Assembly: GCA_023436065.1 (NCBI GenBank)
Contig: JAEZKU010000040.1
Coordinates: 1-49,456 of the forward strand
Reading direction: 5' to 3'
Length of the DNA stretch: 49,456 nt
Source of the DNA: Bacillota bacterium
GTDB lineage: Bacteria > Bacillota > Clostridia > Lachnospirales > Lachnospiraceae
The position numbers and the translations under genes are program-made. The notes below the pieces were generated by a model that did not search any database, had not been told where the DNA came from, and was given only the letters and a program-made list of their open reading frames with translations. This document shows positions 24,683-32,548 of this stretch, piece by piece (positions within the stretch are counted from its first letter, which is position 1; each line of letters begins with the position of its first letter).

Positions 24683-25402
24683 ATGAAGCTGCAGCAACTA
24701 CTCAGCTATACCAGAAAAGCGATTGACGATTATCAGATGATTGAAGCCGGAGATAAGATAGCTATCGGTGTTTCCGGAGGAAAGGACAGTCTGACTTTAC
24801 TTTACGCGCTTTCAGGTTTACGACGCTTTTACCCAAAGAGCTTTGAGATAGAAGCGATCACGGTCAATATGGGCTTTCAGGAATTAGATTTTTCAGCAGT
24901 TGCAGAACTCTGTAAAAAGCTGGATATCAATTATACTGTTGTAGAATCGCAAATCGCCGAAATCATCTTCGAGCACCGCAAGGAAAGCAACCCCTGCTCC
25001 TTATGTGCAAAGATGAGAAAAGGAGCCTTCAATACCAAGGCAAAGGAACTGGGCTGTAATAAGGAAGCTTATGCTCATCATTATGATGACGTAATTGAGA
25101 CCATGCTGATGTCTCTGATTTATGAAGGAAGAATTCACTGCTTCTCTCCTGTTACACATTTAACCCGTGCGGACATCACCCTGATCCGACCTCTGATCTA
25201 TGTTGAAGAAGCTGATATCAAGGGCTTTCGGAAGGCTTATGAGCTTCCGGTCGTAACCAATCCCTGTCCCGTAGATGGTTATACCAAAAGAGAATACATA
25301 AAACAATTAATCAAGTCCTTAGGTAAGGAAAGTCCGGGGCTTCGGGAAAGACTCTTCCATGCGATACAGACAAGCAATATTGAAGGCTGGAAGCTGCCCT
25401 AG
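24683..25402 (+). CDS. ttcA: TtcA-family tRNA thiolation ATPase
   Basis: A 239-residue PP-loop ATPase related to TtcA, which 2-thiolates cytidine 32 of tRNA. The nucleotide loop SGGKDS is at 31-36, the cysteine pair C105-x2-C108 is in NPCSLCAK, and a third Cys in TNPCPVDG (about 196) completes a likely [4Fe-4S] site. HHYDDVIETMLMSLIYEG (about 129-146) is also diagnostic. The ATG at 24683 is chosen because the promoter -10 box overlaps the upstream ATG at 24644. The symbol follows the family; a TtuA-like specificity is possible. Confidence 0.85.
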   Translation: MKLQQLLSYTRKAIDDYQMIEAGDKIAIGVSGGKDSLTLLYALSGLRRFYPKSFEIEAITVNMGFQELDFSAVAELCKKLDINYTVVESQIAEIIFEHRKESNPCSLCAKMRKGAFNTKAKELGCNKEAYAHHYDDVIETMLMSLIYEGRIHCFSPVTHLTRADITLIRPLIYVEEADIKGFRKAYELPVVTNPCPVDGYTKREYIKQLIKSLGKESPGLRERLFHAIQTSNIEGWKLP

Positions 25403-25429
25403 GCTATTCCCTATTGAAGGCTGCCCGGA

Positions 25430-25541
25430 AGCTACCAGGGAACCATATAAGAACCACACAAGATTTATGCAAGAACCACACAAGAGTTACACATGGATCA
25501 CACAATAGTTACACAAGGACACAAGAATTACACAGCCTTAG
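25430..25541. repeat. Degenerate ACACAAG-type direct repeats before recombinase gene
   Basis: AAGAACCACACAAG occurs twice (near 25449 and 25472), followed by several shorter copies of GTTACACA and CACAAG up to 25541. Spacing is irregular, about 20-23 bases in the clearer part. No coding frame. The region leads into the promoter area of the tyrosine recombinase gene. Confidence 0.6.
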
Positions 25542-25662
25542 ACTGCTTCAAGTTTGAGATAAATTATGCTATAATAAGCCTATGAGTTAGACAAATAAGA
25601 GCAATCTAAATTTCAGAACATTAATATATTCAGGATAAAACTTCAGTTACGGAGGGTATGAA

Positions 25663-26712
25663 ATGCAGGAACGGACATATCACGATCAGGTAAATATCAA
25701 TAACACAGAGAGGCTCCGTGAGCTTCTAAACGGTCTTCCGCCCTTCTGCAGGCATTTTTTCAGAGGTATTGAACCCACCACCTCTTCCAGAACAAGAATA
25801 GCTTACGCATATGACCTGAGAGTTTTCTTCGATTTCTTAAAATCCGTCAATCCATCCCTGAAGAATATGGATATGAAGGATATCAAGGTTGATATCCTGG
25901 ACCAGATTAAAGCGATTGACATTGAAGAATATCTGGATTATCTGACCTATTACAAGTCGAATGAGATTGAACGCTTGAATAAGGAGAACGGCAAAAAGCG
26001 CAAGCTTGTTTCACTCCGTAGTTTTTATAACTACTATTATAAGAAGGAAATGATCACCACCAATCCTGCTTCCCTGATTGATGTTCCAAAGCTCCATGAG
26101 AAGGCAATTGTCCGCCTGGAGATCGACGAGGTAGCCAAGCTGTTGGATGAAGTGGAAACAGCTCAAAATATGACAAAGACCCAACAGAAATATCATGAGA
26201 AGACCAAGCTTCGTGACCTTGCCATGATGACTCTGCTGCTCGGTACCGGAATCCGTGTATCCGAATGTGTTGGTCTGGATCTTCAGGATGTTGACTTCGA
26301 AAATAACGGTATTAAGATCAGACGTAAGGGTGGCTATGAAACCATCGTATATTTTGGGGAAGAGGTACGGGAAGCATTACTCACCTATCTGGAGGAACGT
26401 AAGCTGATCGTTCCGGAGGAAGGTCATGCCAATGCCCTATTCCTGTCCCTTCAGCAAAAACGTATCAATGTCCGCTCCGTGGAAAACCTGGTGAAGAAAT
26501 ATGCTTCCACGGTGACGAAGCTTAAGAAGATCACACCTCATAAGCTGAGAAGCACCTATGGTACAAGCTTATATCGCGAAACCGGAGATATCTATCTGGT
26601 TGCCGATGTGCTGGGCCATAAGGACGTCAACACGACAAAAAGGCACTATGCTGCCATCGAGGATGATCGCAGACGCAGTGCCGCTAATGTTGTAAAGCTG
26701 AGAGAAAAGTAA
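25663..26712 (+). CDS. Tyrosine recombinase, Xer-type
   Basis: A 349-residue site-specific recombinase. The SAM-like N-terminal DNA-binding domain covers about 35-142 and the catalytic domain about 150-345. All catalytic residues are present: R198 (GIRVSE), K222 (RRKGGYE), H293 and R296 (PHKLRS), H319 (LGHKDVNTT) and the nucleophile Y329. Its length and an extended N-terminal region with an inserted KENGKKRK loop recall single-recombinase XerS-like or XerC/D-like chromosome-dimer resolvases. ATG 25663 follows GGAGGG. No phage or integron context is seen, so a housekeeping role is more likely than a mobile one. Confidence 0.85.
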   Translation: MQERTYHDQVNINNTERLRELLNGLPPFCRHFFRGIEPTTSSRTRIAYAYDLRVFFDFLKSVNPSLKNMDMKDIKVDILDQIKAIDIEEYLDYLTYYKSNEIERLNKENGKKRKLVSLRSFYNYYYKKEMITTNPASLIDVPKLHEKAIVRLEIDEVAKLLDEVETAQNMTKTQQKYHEKTKLRDLAMMTLLLGTGIRVSECVGLDLQDVDFENNGIKIRRKGGYETIVYFGEEVREALLTYLEERKLIVPEEGHANALFLSLQQKRINVRSVENLVKKYASTVTKLKKITPHKLRSTYGTSLYRETGDIYLVADVLGHKDVNTTKRHYAAIEDDRRRSAANVVKLREK

Positions 26713-26724
26713 GTCAAATAATTC

Positions 26725-29253
26725 TTATAGGCAATGATTCAAAATTTTCTTTATCAGCTTCACAATCTCGTACCACAGCACCGATACCGCAGCCAAACCG
26801 AGGACAATCAGAATCTGTTTAGCGGACAAAGGTGCAAGTTTCAGGTAAACGGAAATCGGCGTATAGAGAATAACGGCAAGCAGTGCTAGAGTACCGATGT
26901 TCACCGCCCACATAATCTTATCCTTGGCAAGCCGCGCAACAGAACGATAGGCAAAATCGCGGTTTGAACTGTTGACCTGAACCAAGAACAAATTGGCAAG
27001 AATAATAACGGCAAGCCCCATCGCACGGGCATCAGGTGCGTTATCCGGATTGCCTACAAGTGTGAAGAAATACGCACCGAAGGAAGCGGCAAATACTGTA
27101 AGTCCCTGAATCACGCTTTTTGTCAGAAGCTTTGCTGTAAGTAGCTTTTCTTTCGGGTTACGGGGTTTGCGCTCCATGATGTCGGTTTCCGCCGGTTGGC
27201 GTTCCAGCACGATGGAGCAGGTCGGGTCAATCAGCACCTCAAGCAATACAACATGAAGCGGTAACAAAAGCAATGCCGCCGGAGCGATACCGAGAAAGGG
27301 TGCGAGCAGTGACGCGAATGCTATCGGAATATGAATCGTGAACACATAACCGACGGCTTTTCTGATATTGTCGTATATGCGTCTGCCGTCACGAACGGTT
27401 TCCACAATGGTGGTGAAGTTATCGTCCATCAGGATAATATCTGCGGCTTCACGGGATACTTCGCTCCCACGCTTGCCCATAGCAATACCGATATCCGCAT
27501 ATTTGAGAGCAGGAGCGTCATTGACACCGTCGCCCGTCATGGCGACAATTTCTCCGTTTTCTTTGAATGCTTTTACAATCCGCATCTTGTGTTCCGGGAT
27601 GACACGCGAGAAAACAGAAACATCCTTTACGGCTTCGCGCAGTTCTGCGTCAGTCATCTTTTCCAGCATATCGCCGGTAATGATATGGTCGCAGTTCGGC
27701 ATACCTATCTTCTTCGCAATTGCCGATGCCGTCACCCCATTATCTCCGGTAATCATAACAACACGGATACCGGCCTTTGTGCAAACGGCAATGTCTTTTT
27801 TTACGCTCTCACGCGGAGGGTCGGCAAGGCCGATCAGCCCGAGCAAGGTGAGCCGACAGTTCGTGATAGATTGCGGTACTTCGGCTTCGCTTTCGGGATA
27901 GCCGGCGGCAACCGCAATAACACGCAGTCCCTCGGAGGAAAGTGCATTAATTCTATTTTCCGCTTCTTTTCGCTGTTCATTAGTAAGATTGCAGATAGTC
28001 AGTATGTGTTCGGGACTGCCTTTTGCGGCAATGATTAACTTTCCGTCTTTCTGCCAGACGTGTCCCATCATCTTCAGCTCATTGGTAAAAGCGTATTCAG
28101 ACACGAATTTTCCCGAGAACAGCTGCTCGGTTGTAATCTGATGTTCACCACAGTAGCGAAGCATAGCTTTTTCCATAGGATCATACGCTTCTGTTTCACA
28201 GCCGAGTCCCATAGTTTCAAGCAGAGTATGCTCATCCCCGGACGTTGTCCATGTATTCTGTACCGTCATTTGATTCATTGTGATGGTTCCGGTTTTATCA
28301 ACACAGAGTACCGAAACCGCACCGAGTGTTTCTACACTGGGAAGCTTGCGGACAAGTGAATGCTTTTTTGCAAGCCGCCACGCACCCATCGAAAGGAATA
28401 CAGTCAGAATGACCGGAAATTCTTCGGGAATCATCGCCATCGCGAGCGTAACACCCGACAGAATACTTTCAATCAAACGGTCAACAAATTCGTGGTCGGG
28501 AATATTGAGCCATGTAATAATGCCGACAAGCAAAAACAGGATTCCTGCAATAATTGCACAAGTTTTTACAAGCTTTCCCGTTTGCTTTTGAAGCAGTGTG
28601 TCTTCTGAGGGAGCCGAGGCGACACCCATTCCGATTTTACCGTATTCGGTGGAAGCCCCGGTTTTCTCGACCTGTATCGTGGCACTGCCCTGCGTTACCA
28701 ATGTTCCGGCGTAGCAGTAATCCTTCCGCCAATAATCCTTTGTCGGTTCGGCGTTTTCGGTATTAACCTTCCAAACGCCCTCCGCTTCGCCCGTGAGTGA
28801 CGATTCGTCCACGCAAAGGTCAGCACAGCGAAGCACCGTACCGTCGGCAGGAATCTTCACGCCCTCGCAGATTAACATCAAATCTCCGGGCACAAGCTCG
28901 GTGCTTGCTATCGTCTGCTCTTTTCCGTCACGGATAACCGTGATGTGCGGAGCGGATAAATCCTTAAGAGCGTTTAGCGTTTTGTCGGTTTTCCATTCCT
29001 GAATCACATCGATGCTGATGATACCGACAACAAAAATCAGCATAATAGCGCCGTCCCTCGGCTCTCCGAGGATAAAATAAATGATAGCGGCAATTATCAG
29101 CAAAAGAAACATCGGCTCACAGAGTGTGTGAAGAACGGTTTTTATAAAACTATCCTTCTTATGCGGTGTCAGTTCGTTTTTGCCGTACTGCTGCTGTCGC
29201 TTGATGACCTCGCCCGAGGTCAGTCCTGTCAGTTTCTTTTCGGTGTTTGTCAT
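26725..29253 (-). CDS. P-type cation-exporting ATPase, NiCo-riboswitch controlled
   Basis: An 842-residue P-type ATPase. Order: N-terminal cation-ATPase domain (1-65), TM1-2, actuator with TGE at 154-156, TM3-4 with PEEFP at 276-280, phosphorylation site D319 in DKTGT, nucleotide domain, TGDGVNDAP hinge, and TM5-10. TM4 PEEFP and the TM6 segment EVLIDPTCSIVLE differ from the PEGLP/NxxxD calcium-pump pattern, so ion choice cannot be taken from SERCA. The leader carries a NiCo (czcD) riboswitch, which favours export of Fe(II), Co(II) or Ni(II). ATG 29253 follows GGAGG. The gene is visibly more G+C-rich than its neighbours, suggesting transfer. It is convergent with the recombinase gene. Confidence 0.9.
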   Translation of the reverse strand: MTNTEKKLTGLTSGEVIKRQQQYGKNELTPHKKDSFIKTVLHTLCEPMFLLLIIAAIIYFILGEPRDGAIMLIFVVGIISIDVIQEWKTDKTLNALKDLSAPHITVIRDGKEQTIASTELVPGDLMLICEGVKIPADGTVLRCADLCVDESSLTGEAEGVWKVNTENAEPTKDYWRKDYCYAGTLVTQGSATIQVEKTGASTEYGKIGMGVASAPSEDTLLQKQTGKLVKTCAIIAGILFLLVGIITWLNIPDHEFVDRLIESILSGVTLAMAMIPEEFPVILTVFLSMGAWRLAKKHSLVRKLPSVETLGAVSVLCVDKTGTITMNQMTVQNTWTTSGDEHTLLETMGLGCETEAYDPMEKAMLRYCGEHQITTEQLFSGKFVSEYAFTNELKMMGHVWQKDGKLIIAAKGSPEHILTICNLTNEQRKEAENRINALSSEGLRVIAVAAGYPESEAEVPQSITNCRLTLLGLIGLADPPRESVKKDIAVCTKAGIRVVMITGDNGVTASAIAKKIGMPNCDHIITGDMLEKMTDAELREAVKDVSVFSRVIPEHKMRIVKAFKENGEIVAMTGDGVNDAPALKYADIGIAMGKRGSEVSREAADIILMDDNFTTIVETVRDGRRIYDNIRKAVGYVFTIHIPIAFASLLAPFLGIAPAALLLLPLHVVLLEVLIDPTCSIVLERQPAETDIMERKPRNPKEKLLTAKLLTKSVIQGLTVFAASFGAYFFTLVGNPDNAPDARAMGLAVIILANLFLVQVNSSNRDFAYRSVARLAKDKIMWAVNIGTLALLAVILYTPISVYLKLAPLSAKQILIVLGLAAVSVLWYEIVKLIKKILNHCL

Positions 29254-29379
29254 AAAAGAATCCTCCGTTTCCCGTTGCTGTTTACAGCATTACGGTGTCT
29301 TGATTTCTCCTATGGCACTCCATTGAGGTCGGATACGTCCATGCATAGTGCTATACTTCCGAAAATGGGTATAAAAATA

Positions 29380-29418
29380 GCATATCCATGGAACATACGC
29401 ACTGTCCCACAGATATGC
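29380..29418 (-). terminator. Riboswitch expression-platform terminator
   Basis: On the minus strand GCATATCTGTGGGA (RNA from 29418 to 29405) can pair with TTCCATGGATATGC (29393 to 29380) over 14 positions, four of them G-U, followed by TATTTTTAT. The 5' arm uses bases that belong to the last aptamer stem and the conserved GGGACAG, so aptamer folding and this terminator exclude each other. Metal binding should therefore switch the gene on. Confidence 0.8.
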
Positions 29419-29492
29419 ACGAATGCAATTCTGTTGCCGCTTGCAAAGCGGCCCGGCCCCACACCCTTGCGGGCATCGCCTGCTCAGTTTGT
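29397..29492 (-). promoter_or_regulatory. NiCo (czcD) riboswitch aptamer
   Basis: Reading the minus strand, the conserved landmarks occur in order: ACTGAGCAGGC, a GCCC...GGGC region with GGCCGGGC, the hairpin GCCGCTT-TGC-AAGCGGC, AACAGA, a hairpin with TTCG loop, TCTG and TGTGGGACAGT closing on ACTG. This matches my recollection of the NiCo riboswitch four-way junction, which binds Ni(II)/Co(II) and has also been reported to respond to Fe(II). It lies in a leader of about 290 bases before the P-type ATPase. Confidence 0.9.
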
Positions 29493-29546
29493 ACTGTTGA
29501 TCTCGCATTCCGTTCGGAATGTAATGCAGCGCAAAGAGATTTTCAT

Positions 29547-29575
29547 AATATACACTATACTTATGCAAAAGTCAA
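29547..29575 (-). promoter_or_regulatory. Promoter of riboswitch-ATPase transcript
   Basis: On the minus strand TTGACT (29570-29575) and TATATT (29547-29552) have exactly 17-base spacing. A transcript starting near 29540 would include the whole aptamer. Confidence 0.75.
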
Positions 29576-29836
29576 TAGATATGTGAGGAATTACAATTTG
29601 TATTTGTCATAATCAACGCTTATTGTAACTAATAATGAATTCCTCTCATGATTAACAGCCTATATCAAAATCCACCTGCCAATAATACTAAATCAACATA
29701 TTTTTGAACTTTATTTTTGTCCCTAATCTGTTCTATTTAAGGTAAACGGTAAATCATCGGTACCTCGCTTCTTGCTAGTTTTTTGAGATAATGTCTATAG
29801 CAAAAAAGCTAGTAGTTTTTCGGAGGTACCTTGTCT

Positions 29837-30037
29837 ATGGATAAAATCACCCATGAAATGCGACTTGCTCAGTGGGCTTCCATTATCCGTGAACTTCCTG
29901 CACCGGTCACTAATGATCAACAAAACAATCAGCCGGATGCCGTTCTTCGCATCGGAAACTATGCGCTTGATATTTACAGTTCCATATTTCCGATGCTACT
30001 CCAGACCATTATGCAGGTGATGGCACATTCTAAATAA
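29837..30037 (+). pseudogene. IS66 TnpA accessory protein remnant with internal deletion
   Basis: The 66-residue frame begins MDKITHEMRLAQWASIIRE, the recognisable N-terminus of IS66 TnpA. It then jumps to the C-terminal part (AVLRIGNYALDIYSSIFPML). The helix-turn-helix middle region is missing, so the protein cannot be functional as in the family. GGAGG lies ten bases before the ATG at 29837. Confidence 0.7.
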
Positions 30038-30146
30038 TGCTACCGGCTTCCAGAAAGTGTACTTGGCCTGCGGCTTCACAAATCTTAGATTAGGCATCGA
30101 TGGCCTTGCCGAAAGGGCATACCCGTATGCCGATATTGAAGTGTAA
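30036..30146 (+). pseudogene. IS66 TnpB remnant
   Basis: The frame from 30036 reads NATGFQKVYLACGFTNLRLG and then IDGLAER before a stop at 30144-30146. This matches the first third of IS66 TnpB, with the start codon region lost and everything downstream gone. It directly follows and overlaps the tnpA remnant stop. Confidence 0.7.
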
Positions 30147-30158
30147 TCAAAGGTGTAA

Positions 30159-31121
30159 TCATATGGAAAATGAATTATTAAAATTTCTTACAGCTTGGAT
30201 TATTTGAGCATCTTGCATTCCAATATGTATATTGGTATTTCTACTATTTAATCTACTTAGAAAATCCTCATATACAGCAATATAACTCCTGTTCTTACCC
30301 GTCCAGTATAATTCACCATTTAATAAAATTTGGCAAGTATCATGGTTAAGAACGATTACATCACCCAGTTCATTTACCAATTCCGTTTTTGCATTAAAGC
30401 ATCCTTTAGGTGATAACCAATCCACAGAGATATTTCCCTCAATATTATTAATTGTTAGGTCAATGTCAGCTTTCAATTCTATTTCATAATCATTTGAATG
30501 AACATACTTTACCTCCTTAATAGAATAATTCTTAATCGAATCATTTGCAGAAAGAACCGGGCGCAATACGCTTAACGCGTTGGATGCCCAGTCAAGCCAT
30601 GGACCACCTTGAGTTTTATCTAATATCCATGTTTTTTCTGTTTCCAGATCCTCACTACTTACAAAGTGAAAGCTTTTTATAATACCAAAACTATCCCTTA
30701 TTTCAACAAATTTTTGGACCTCAGGGCGGAATCTAAAATGATAGGATACACAGAAAAATCCCGAATTGCTTTTCACCTCATCGAATAATAGTTTTGCACT
30801 TTCCATAGAATGTGTCATAGGTTTCTCGCAAAGAACTATTTTTTCGTTTCTTAGCGCTTCTATAGCAATTATGGCATGCAGCTTGTTTGGAGCTGTAATA
30901 ATAACAATATCAATATCCTCAAATTGAATAGCTTGCCGGTAATCTGTAAACAAAGAGTTCTCAGGTAATTGTGGATATATTTCTCTGAGTTTCTTTCTAT
31001 CACTATCACATACTGCACATAGATTAAACTGTGATATAGACTTAATACCTTCAACATGTAAAGGTGATATTTGAGCTAGAGCTCCTATCAGGCATACATT
31101 ATACTTATCCTTTTTAATCAT
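30159..31121 (-). CDS. Gfo/Idh/MocA-family oxidoreductase
   Basis: A 320-residue NAD(P)-dependent dehydrogenase. The N-terminal Rossmann domain (about 5-125) has the nucleotide loop region VCLIGALAQISPLH and the family's EKPMTHSMESA at about 93-104, with the catalytic Lys. The C-terminal alpha/beta domain (about 125-320) includes GGPWLDWASNAL in place of the common GGxxxDxGxH, so the usual histidine is replaced. The substrate is normally a sugar or inositol. ATG 31121 has GGAGG eight bases upstream; the longer frame to 31181 lacks a site. The gene is AT-rich compared with neighbours and lies in the accessory patch next to the IS66 remnant. Confidence 0.85.
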   Translation of the reverse strand: MIKKDKYNVCLIGALAQISPLHVEGIKSISQFNLCAVCDSDRKKLREIYPQLPENSLFTDYRQAIQFEDIDIVIITAPNKLHAIIAIEALRNEKIVLCEKPMTHSMESAKLLFDEVKSNSGFFCVSYHFRFRPEVQKFVEIRDSFGIIKSFHFVSSEDLETEKTWILDKTQGGPWLDWASNALSVLRPVLSANDSIKNYSIKEVKYVHSNDYEIELKADIDLTINNIEGNISVDWLSPKGCFNAKTELVNELGDVIVLNHDTCQILLNGELYWTGKNRSYIAVYEDFLSRLNSRNTNIHIGMQDAQIIQAVRNFNNSFSI

Positions 31122-31196
31122 ATTACTTTCCTCCCTGTAAACAGTAGATAGCGGGTACTCCACTAAATGTCCGTCGCTCAAAAGAGCGGCGAAAAT

Positions 31197-31394
31197 TCAG
31201 ATTATTTTCTGCATTCCGCAGTGGTACTGCCGTTCTTCCGGTGTTGGCGGAATTTCTTCAATGATGTTTACGCTATAGGTTTCTTTCATGCGCACAACAA
31301 AATCATCTACGTTCTCCTCAGCTTTGGCGGTTAATGAGAAGTCCGGAAATAACATGCACATTATTAATGCTGCTGCCAATAACCGTTTTTTCAT
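31197..31394 (-). CDS. Short secreted peptide, possibly a truncated gene
   Basis: A 65-residue frame starting MKKRLLAAALIMCMLFPDFS with a good signal peptide cut near TAKAEE (residue 25). The remaining 40 residues (including FVVRMKETYSVNIIEEIPPT) read like the beginning of a larger secreted protein that ends abruptly at 31197. GGGGTG lies upstream of the ATG at 31394. Either a true small exported peptide or a 3'-truncated gene at the border of the patch. Confidence 0.5.
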   Translation of the reverse strand: MKKRLLAAALIMCMLFPDFSLTAKAEENVDDFVVRMKETYSVNIIEEIPPTPEERQYHCGMQKII

Positions 31395-31753
31395 TTTATA
31401 ACACCCCAATTTTATTATAAATTTATTATATAATCATAGATTTCTAATTGCAATCTTTGGAGTGCATGTCGATTTTACGCCTGTAATAACTGATTTATGA
31501 ATTCTGAATGTTATCATTTCTATAATAAATCCCAATAAGCTTAAGACCTTTAAAATAAAGGGGTTATGATTTGGTATATATACTAAAACTTATACAAAAA
31601 ATATATATGTACTGATATTCTTTATAGTAATTAAGCTCTATTAGATAATATATGGATATGATTAAAGGAGGGATGTATTTTCCCTCCTTTTAAATTCTCA
31701 ATTGATAACTAATGTGATACATTAACATACATATGATATGCATAAATCGGTAA
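31395..31753. other. AT-rich intergenic stretch with one hairpin
   Basis: No supported protein frame. The only structured item is the hairpin at 31664-31690. The rest is AT-rich with long runs of TATA and no identified promoter. Confidence 0.35.
31664..31690. terminator. Hairpin downstream of the 37-residue membrane protein gene
   Basis: AAAGGAGGG (31664-31672) and CCCTCCTTT (31682-31690) form a perfect 9-bp stem with a nine-base loop, with TTTT on the plus strand. It may end the short minus-strand transcript, although the T-run is better on the plus strand. Confidence 0.5.
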
Positions 31754-31867
31754 CTAAAAATTCTTATATATAATTGCGTTGCTAAGAGTATTCCCAGCAA
31801 TTATAATTGCAATTGCTATAATAATTGCTCCTATGATAATTTGATGCTCTTTTAAAAAATCTTTCAA
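31754..31867 (-). CDS. 37-residue single-pass membrane protein
   Basis: A short frame beginning at a TTG at 31867, with AAGGAGG eight bases upstream. It encodes KDFLKEHQ, then a hydrophobic run of isoleucine and alanine (about residues 10-25), GNTLSNAII, and a short basic-aromatic tail. The excellent ribosome site and a clean one-helix pattern support translation. It is too short for standard gene calling. Similar small membrane peptides with a KEH...GN-x-S/N pattern are common next to unrelated genes in Firmicutes; function unknown. Confidence 0.6.
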   Translation of the reverse strand: MKDFLKEHQIIIGAIIIAIAIIIAGNTLSNAIIYKNF

Positions 31868-31955
31868 TTCAAAAACCTCCTTATAGTACAAGTTTATCTT
31901 ATACACTCTTCATTTTTATCTCCTACTATAATTACGTGAATAATATGGGGGTGGG

Positions 31956-32429
31956 TTATAAATACTTATGTAATAACTCTTTAGGGATATGACAATAGTC
32001 ATTAGGGCACCTATCTAATCTATCTTGATGTTCCTCTGCACTTTTAACGTAATTCATAAGCGGAAGAACTTCCACTACAATTTTGTCCCTATCTTCTCTT
32101 TCTGCTATATAATTCTTGGCCTCTTCCAAATGTCGAGGTACTTTACTATATACACCAGTACGGTATTTTTTTCCCACATCATTACCTTGTTTATTCACAC
32201 TGTAAGGATCTATAATCTCAAAAAAATAATCCATTAGTTGAGAAACAGTTACAATTTCAGTGTCAAATTCTGTTTTTACACATTCAGCATAACCATCATA
32301 CTCACCTTCGAGTGTATTTGAATAACCATTTGCTCGTCCTGCCTGAGTATTAATAACACCTTTTAATGTTTTGATATATGCTTGTACACCCCAAAGACAG
32401 CCACCTGCAAAATATATTGTTTCATTCAT
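31956..32429 (-). CDS. msrA: Peptide methionine sulfoxide reductase MsrA
   Basis: A 157-residue enzyme that reduces the S-epimer of methionine sulfoxide in proteins. The catalytic cysteine is in GGCLWG (about residues 9-14; the family more often has GCFWG). The substrate-binding EYDGYAECVKTEFD, FFEIIDPYSVNKQGND and KYRTGVY segments follow. ATG 32429 has AGGTGG five bases upstream. There is no fused MsrB domain. A 40-residue frame upstream overlaps its start by four bases, suggesting translational coupling. Confidence 0.9.
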   Translation of the reverse strand: MNETIYFAGGCLWGVQAYIKTLKGVINTQAGRANGYSNTLEGEYDGYAECVKTEFDTEIVTVSQLMDYFFEIIDPYSVNKQGNDVGKKYRTGVYSKVPRHLEEAKNYIAEREDRDKIVVEVLPLMNYVKSAEEHQDRLDRCPNDYCHIPKELLHKYL

Positions 32430-32548
32430 AGTATCCACCTATTTTCTTTCTTAAATATAACTAATATTCTTTTCAATCCTTCTTCAAGTAGCGTTTGATC
32501 CCAAAAAGTAATATCAATGTGAGATAGAATTTCATCGCTCCAGTTCAT
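32426..32548 (-). CDS. 40-residue frame coupled to msrA, possibly a gene remnant
   Basis: The frame reads MNWSDEILSHIDITFWDQTL and ends KKENRWIL, with its TGA overlapping the msrA ATG. It is acidic-aromatic and looks like the C-terminal end of a protein. There is no ribosome site before the ATG at 32548, and a stop lies a few codons upstream, so it may be the tail of a lost gene or a leader peptide. Confidence 0.3.
   Translation of the reverse strand: MNWSDEILSHIDITFWDQTLLEEGLKRILVIFKKENRWIL

Larger units (their letters stand above)
29742..30151 (+). mobile_element. Decayed IS66-family insertion sequence
   Basis: The left end resembles an IS66 terminus (GTAAACGGTAAATCATCGG near 29742). It is followed by an upstream inverted repeat (CTAGTTTTTTG and CAAAAAAGCTAG), a shortened tnpA and a piece of tnpB. 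The tnpC transposase gene and right end are absent, so the element is dead. It sits where the AT-rich accessory patch begins. Confidence 0.7.

Noticed and set aside
27331..28038. Long plus-strand frame inside the P-type ATPase gene
   Set aside because: Antisense shadow of a G+C-richer gene whose catalytic motifs are intact on the minus strand.
29290..29568. Open frame of 92 codons on the minus strand upstream of the P-type ATPase
   Set aside because: It coincides with the NiCo riboswitch leader; its apparent conservation would come from RNA structure. It has no ribosome site.
29742..30151. Active IS66 element
   Set aside because: tnpA has an internal deletion, tnpB is truncated, and tnpC and the right end are missing.
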